From Paenibacillus sp. DMB20 (GTDB taxonomy: Bacteria > Bacillota > Bacilli > Paenibacillales > Paenibacillaceae): a DNA stretch of 37,473 nucleotides. A program made the translations under genes and the position numbers. Each line of letters begins with the position of its first letter. The first letter of the stretch is position 1. The stretch is taken from the NCBI RefSeq assembly GCF_000987955.1, contig NZ_LAZU01000048.1, positions 3,981 to 41,453 on the forward strand. Reading direction: 5' to 3'. The notes beneath the pieces are model-generated. The model saw nothing but the letters and a program-made list of their open reading frames with translations, did not search any database and was not told the DNA's origin. Shown piece after piece: positions 35,023 to 37,473 of the stretch.

Positions 35023-35135
35023 AAGAAAAACATCTATCGTTGTAATTCAAGGAAGACAGACCGCTTTTATATGTTGTTTTTCTTGCGATTAAAGAATTAT
35101 TCAGGCTTCGCTGAAAACTTAGGCATTCTTTAATC
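35023..35135 (+). repeat. Structured dispersed repeat, copy 3 (subfamily B)
   Basis: AAGAAAAA paired with TTTTTCTT, CATCTATCG, the core GAAGACAGACCGC and a terminal 11-bp stem GATTAAAGAAT with ATTCTTTAATC. The stem encloses a second hairpin TTCAG-CTGAA. The terminal stem differs in sequence from copies 1 and 2 but stays fully paired. Confidence 0.8.
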
Positions 35136-35137
35136 TA

Positions 35138-35252
35138 AAGAAAAACATCTATCCGTCGTCGTAATTCAAAGAAGACAGACCGCTTTTAAATCTTGTTTTT
35201 CTTACCGTCTAACATTTATTCAGCTTCGCTGAAAACTTATAAATGCTGTAAT
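35138..35252 (+). repeat. Structured dispersed repeat, copy 4 (subfamily B)
   Basis: It follows copy 3 after two bases in the same direction. It has AAGAAAAA, CATCTATC, the core GAAGACAGACCGC, TTTTTCTT, then the perfect hairpin TTCAGC-TTC-GCTGAA inside a CATTTAT/ATAAATG stem. It differs from copy 3 by a short insertion after CTATC. Confidence 0.8.
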
Positions 35253-35291
35253 CTTCATAACAATGTCATTGATCGGGAGGGTACTCGTTTC

Positions 35292-36213
35292 ATGAAGTAC
35301 AAAGTGAGCGTCGACGTTTCGGTGGTTTACGAGCTGCTCGGCAGCTTTATGATCTATGTAACGAGAAAATGGACCGATAATCTGGATATCGGCTCCAGGT
35401 TTATTTCGGATATGGATGCGCGTCTCCCCCATTCTGTCCGAACGGAGTTCGGCAAGGCGTATGCCTGGCCTTTTTTGGATTATGATATACTGTACGCGCT
35501 CGTCATTCTTCGAAAGAAATATGCCGATGTCCCGTCCTTTATCGACTGGATCGAGGAATCGAACCCGGAAGATCTGCATAAGAAACTGCAGGACTTTGTT
35601 CCTGCGCTGACCTTGAACGATCTAAAACGCATCGTTACCGACTATCCCCCGCTGCTTCGGCTGTGGAACGAACATTATTTCTCAGCGGTCGAGCCGGAAT
35701 TGTGCACGCTGATAACCGAGGACGCCCAGGAAAAAAAACGTTTTGCTTCATAAAATGGAGCCCGAAGGACTGATCGAATACGCAACCGGCGGCGTTGTGC
35801 TGGACGATATTCCCGTAGACGCCATTATTTTATTTCCCGGCGTGCATTTCCGCCCGATTAACACCTACTGCTTCTACGAGAATGTTCTGCTGATCCAGTA
35901 CCCCGTCGACGTGCCGGAGGAGAACGAGGACGAACCGCCTGTCGTGCTTCTCCGCATGACCGAGGCCCTGGCCGATCCCGAACGGCTGCGACTGCTCCGT
36001 TACGTGGCGGATGAGCCCAAGACAGTTAATGAAATGGCGGCCGACTTGAACCAGTCTTATGATAAGCTCATGCATCACCTGGTTATATTAAGGGCAGCCG
36101 GATTGCTGCGCTCCCACGTGAATGCCGGAGATCATAACGAGCGTTTCAGCCTGCGGCCGGACGGCGCCTCGGAGCTGCAAATGTTTCTGGAATCCTACAT
36201 CCGGTTATCTTAA
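35292..36213 (+). CDS. ArsR-family-type transcriptional regulator (frame break in A8 run)
   Basis: Two frames join at the A8 run 35731-35738; with seven A the product is 306 residues. The N-terminal ~180 residues (MKYKVSVDVSVVYELLGSFM) form an uncharacterised helical domain. The C-terminal part is a winged helix: ALADPERLRLLRYVADEPKT, then VNEMAADLNQSYDKLMHHLV, ending in a wing with RFSLRPDG. That fits long ArsR-like regulators common in Paenibacillus. The ATG at 35292 has GGGAGGG upstream. It may act on the divergent MFS gene, with copies 3 and 4 of the repeat between them, or on the HAD gene that follows. Confidence 0.75.
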
Positions 36214-36265
36214 GCGGACAATACCCGAATCATATATAGAGAGAGTTTTCAAAGGAGTGTGAAAG

Positions 36266-37033
36266 ATGACGATCGAGAGACAGCATATCATTTTTGACAT
36301 GGACGATACGCTCATTCACTGCAACAAATATTTTGATTTGATTCTTGACGAGTTTTTCGATCTTCTTGAAGGCTGGTTTCAGGATCATGGAGTAACCGTC
36401 GAACAAATCCGCTCTAAGCAAATGGAAATCGATGTTGCCGGTGTGGACAAGCTCGGATTTGCAAGTGCTAACTTTCCCCAATCGCTGATTGATACTTACC
36501 GTTATTTTTGCGATCTTCATTCCAGGGAGATCAAGCTAAGCGAGGAAGAGCAGCTCTTTAAACTGGGACTCAGCGTGTACGATCAAGAAGTTGAACCCTA
36601 TCCGGGCATGGTGGAAACGCTTGATACGCTGCAAAACGAAGGACACCGGCTCTACCTGTATACGGGCGGTGAAACGAAAATCCAAAAACGGAAAATCGAA
36701 CAGATGAAACTTGCCGATTTTTTTGAGGATCGGATCTACATTCGGCAGCATAAAAACGTAAAAGCCCTGGAAGAAATCCTGTCGGCTGGAAACTTCAGTC
36801 GGCAGCTCACCTGGATGGTCGGTAACTCGCTTCGGACCGACGTCATCCCTGCTCTCACAGCCGGCATCAACAGCATCTACATCAAGCAGCGGAGGGAATG
36901 GCATTACAACTTGGTTGAATTGAAGCAGGAGCCGCATAACGTGCTGTACACCGTCTCCGCACTAACGGAAGTGCCGGAAATCATCGCTGAAAACACGGCC
37001 GCAGCATCGGATATCGTCGTACCTCAAAGATAA
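36266..37033 (+). CDS. HAD-superfamily phosphatase
   Basis: A 255-residue hydrolase. Motif I is FDMDDTLIHC (nucleophile Asp11, acid-base Asp13). An alpha-helical cap of about residues 20-110 follows. Motif II is LYLYTGGE, then a Lys in IRQHKNVKALE. Motif IV is MVGNSLRTDVIPALTAGINS. It resembles phosphoglycolate-phosphatase-like members; the substrate is unknown. The ATG has AAAGGAGTGTG upstream. It lies 52 bases after the regulator gene. Confidence 0.85.
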   Translation: MTIERQHIIFDMDDTLIHCNKYFDLILDEFFDLLEGWFQDHGVTVEQIRSKQMEIDVAGVDKLGFASANFPQSLIDTYRYFCDLHSREIKLSEEEQLFKLGLSVYDQEVEPYPGMVETLDTLQNEGHRLYLYTGGETKIQKRKIEQMKLADFFEDRIYIRQHKNVKALEEILSAGNFSRQLTWMVGNSLRTDVIPALTAGINSIYIKQRREWHYNLVELKQEPHNVLYTVSALTEVPEIIAENTAAASDIVVPQR

Positions 37034-37143
37034 CGGAACGCTTTTGCGGAAGACCGGTACTTTTAAAGTCAGAATATGGAAGCTACCGCAGCTTATCCGT
37101 AACTGATCCCTTGTACGATAAAAGGCAATCTCCCGACCTGAAG

Positions 37144-37473
37144 TGACCCCCAAAAGTTAGACACGGTAATTTCATCAGGCAGCTTTCTCAAAATGAGTTC
37201 GGTACTGTACCGGACTCATTTTTAATTTTGTTTTCAACCGTTTGGTATTGTAGTATTCAATATACTTTTTCAATTCTTCTTTGAAGTGTTCCACATTTTC
37301 AAACTCGTTGTAGTAAAGAAACTCCGACTTGAGAATGCCAAAGAAACTCTCTATGACGGCGTTGTCGTAACAATTCCCTTTTCGTGACATGCTTTGGAGA
37401 ATGCCTCTCGACTTAAGCGCATGGCGATACGGCTTCATTTGGTAATGCCATCCTTGATCTGAATGAAGAAGAA
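37144..37473 (-). mobile_element. IS3-family element, right end only
   Basis: The end TGACCCCCAAAAGTTAGACA is the terminus style of IS3/IS150-group elements, and the transposase lies directly inside it. The other end is beyond the window, so no target duplication can be checked. The exact outer base is uncertain by a few positions. Confidence 0.75.
37175..37473 (-). CDS. IS3-family transposase OrfB, C-terminal part
   Basis: The visible ~99 residues read HSDQGWHYQMKPYRHALKSR, then SMSRKGNCYDNAVIESFFGI, then YIEYYNTKRLKTKLKMSPVQ. These hold the second catalytic Asp (HSDQG) and the final Glu (DNAVIESFF) of the DDE integrase core and the typical IS3 C-terminus. The N-terminus lies past the window edge. 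Confidence 0.88.
   Translation of the reverse strand, partial: LLHSDQGWHYQMKPYRHALKSRGILQSMSRKGNCYDNAVIESFFGILKSEFLYYNEFENVEHFKEELKKYIEYYNTKRLKTKLKMSPVQYRTHFEKAA

Noticed and set aside
35023..35252. CRISPR array from the tandem repeats
   Set aside because: Only two long (~115 bp) units with a two-base gap and internal structure; no spacers and no cas genes.
1..37473. Known riboswitches, tRNA, rRNA
   Set aside because: I saw no conserved cores of common riboswitches and no tRNA or rRNA segments by eye; a covariance search could still find one.

Overview
The window looks like chromosome of an endospore-forming, moderate-GC Firmicute, most likely Paenibacillus or a close relative. The reasons are a gerP spore-germination cluster with sigma-K-like promoters, strong AGGAGG-type ribosome sites, an Xer-type recombinase resembling XerS, a PspA/DUF350/DUF4178/DUF4247 cluster, and a glg cluster with a GH13 cyclomaltodextrinase. 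The genus is inferred from gene content and protein style, not from a marker gene. There is no rRNA, tRNA, prophage or CRISPR array. An IS3-family element begins at the right edge.

Layout. 0-1.1 kb: a tyrosine recombinase. 1.2-3.5 kb: gerPA/F-B-C-D-E (minus) divergent from an Hsp20-like spore protein (plus). 4.0-7.2 kb: a sugar ABC importer (lipoprotein plus two permeases, no ATPase). 7.6-9.8 kb: an aldo/keto reductase remnant, a GNAT protein and an XerS-like recombinase. 10.1-12.6 kb: a pspA envelope-stress operon with a sigma-W-like promoter. 12.7-14.7 kb: pyrK-pyrD plus an LpdD-like protein. 14.9-18.7 kb: namA, a NodB deacetylase, a LysM/3D-domain protein, a DUF2197 zinc-ribbon protein and a TetR regulator. 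18.9-21.0 kb: an amino-acid ABC importer (binding protein fused to permease, plus ATPase). 21.3-28.7 kb: cyclomaltodextrinase, a VOC protein, glgA and glgB (minus) and glgC (plus). 28.8-32.8 kb: lipoprotein-response regulator-histidine kinase-GNAT operon. 33-35 kb: an orphan ABC ATPase and an MFS transporter. 35.3-37 kb: an ArsR-type regulator and a HAD phosphatase.

Two things stand out. First, about 20 coding breaks across 13 genes all look like one extra base in a homopolymer. Removing that base restores a full-length family member each time, and all the restored lengths are divisible by three. This is most simply a sequence-quality artefact, so I annotate these genes as whole. Second, four intergenic copies of a ~100-115 bp structured repeat share the core GAAGACAGACCGC, and their terminal hairpin changes sequence while keeping its pairing. 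This repeat family is the best candidate here for an undescribed element.

Functional links: gerP and the Hsp20-like gene serve the spore coat. The psp operon guards the membrane. The glg genes with the GH13 enzyme make and turn over glycogen or maltodextrin. The two-component operon carries its own repeat-bearing lipoprotein, a possible sensor partner.
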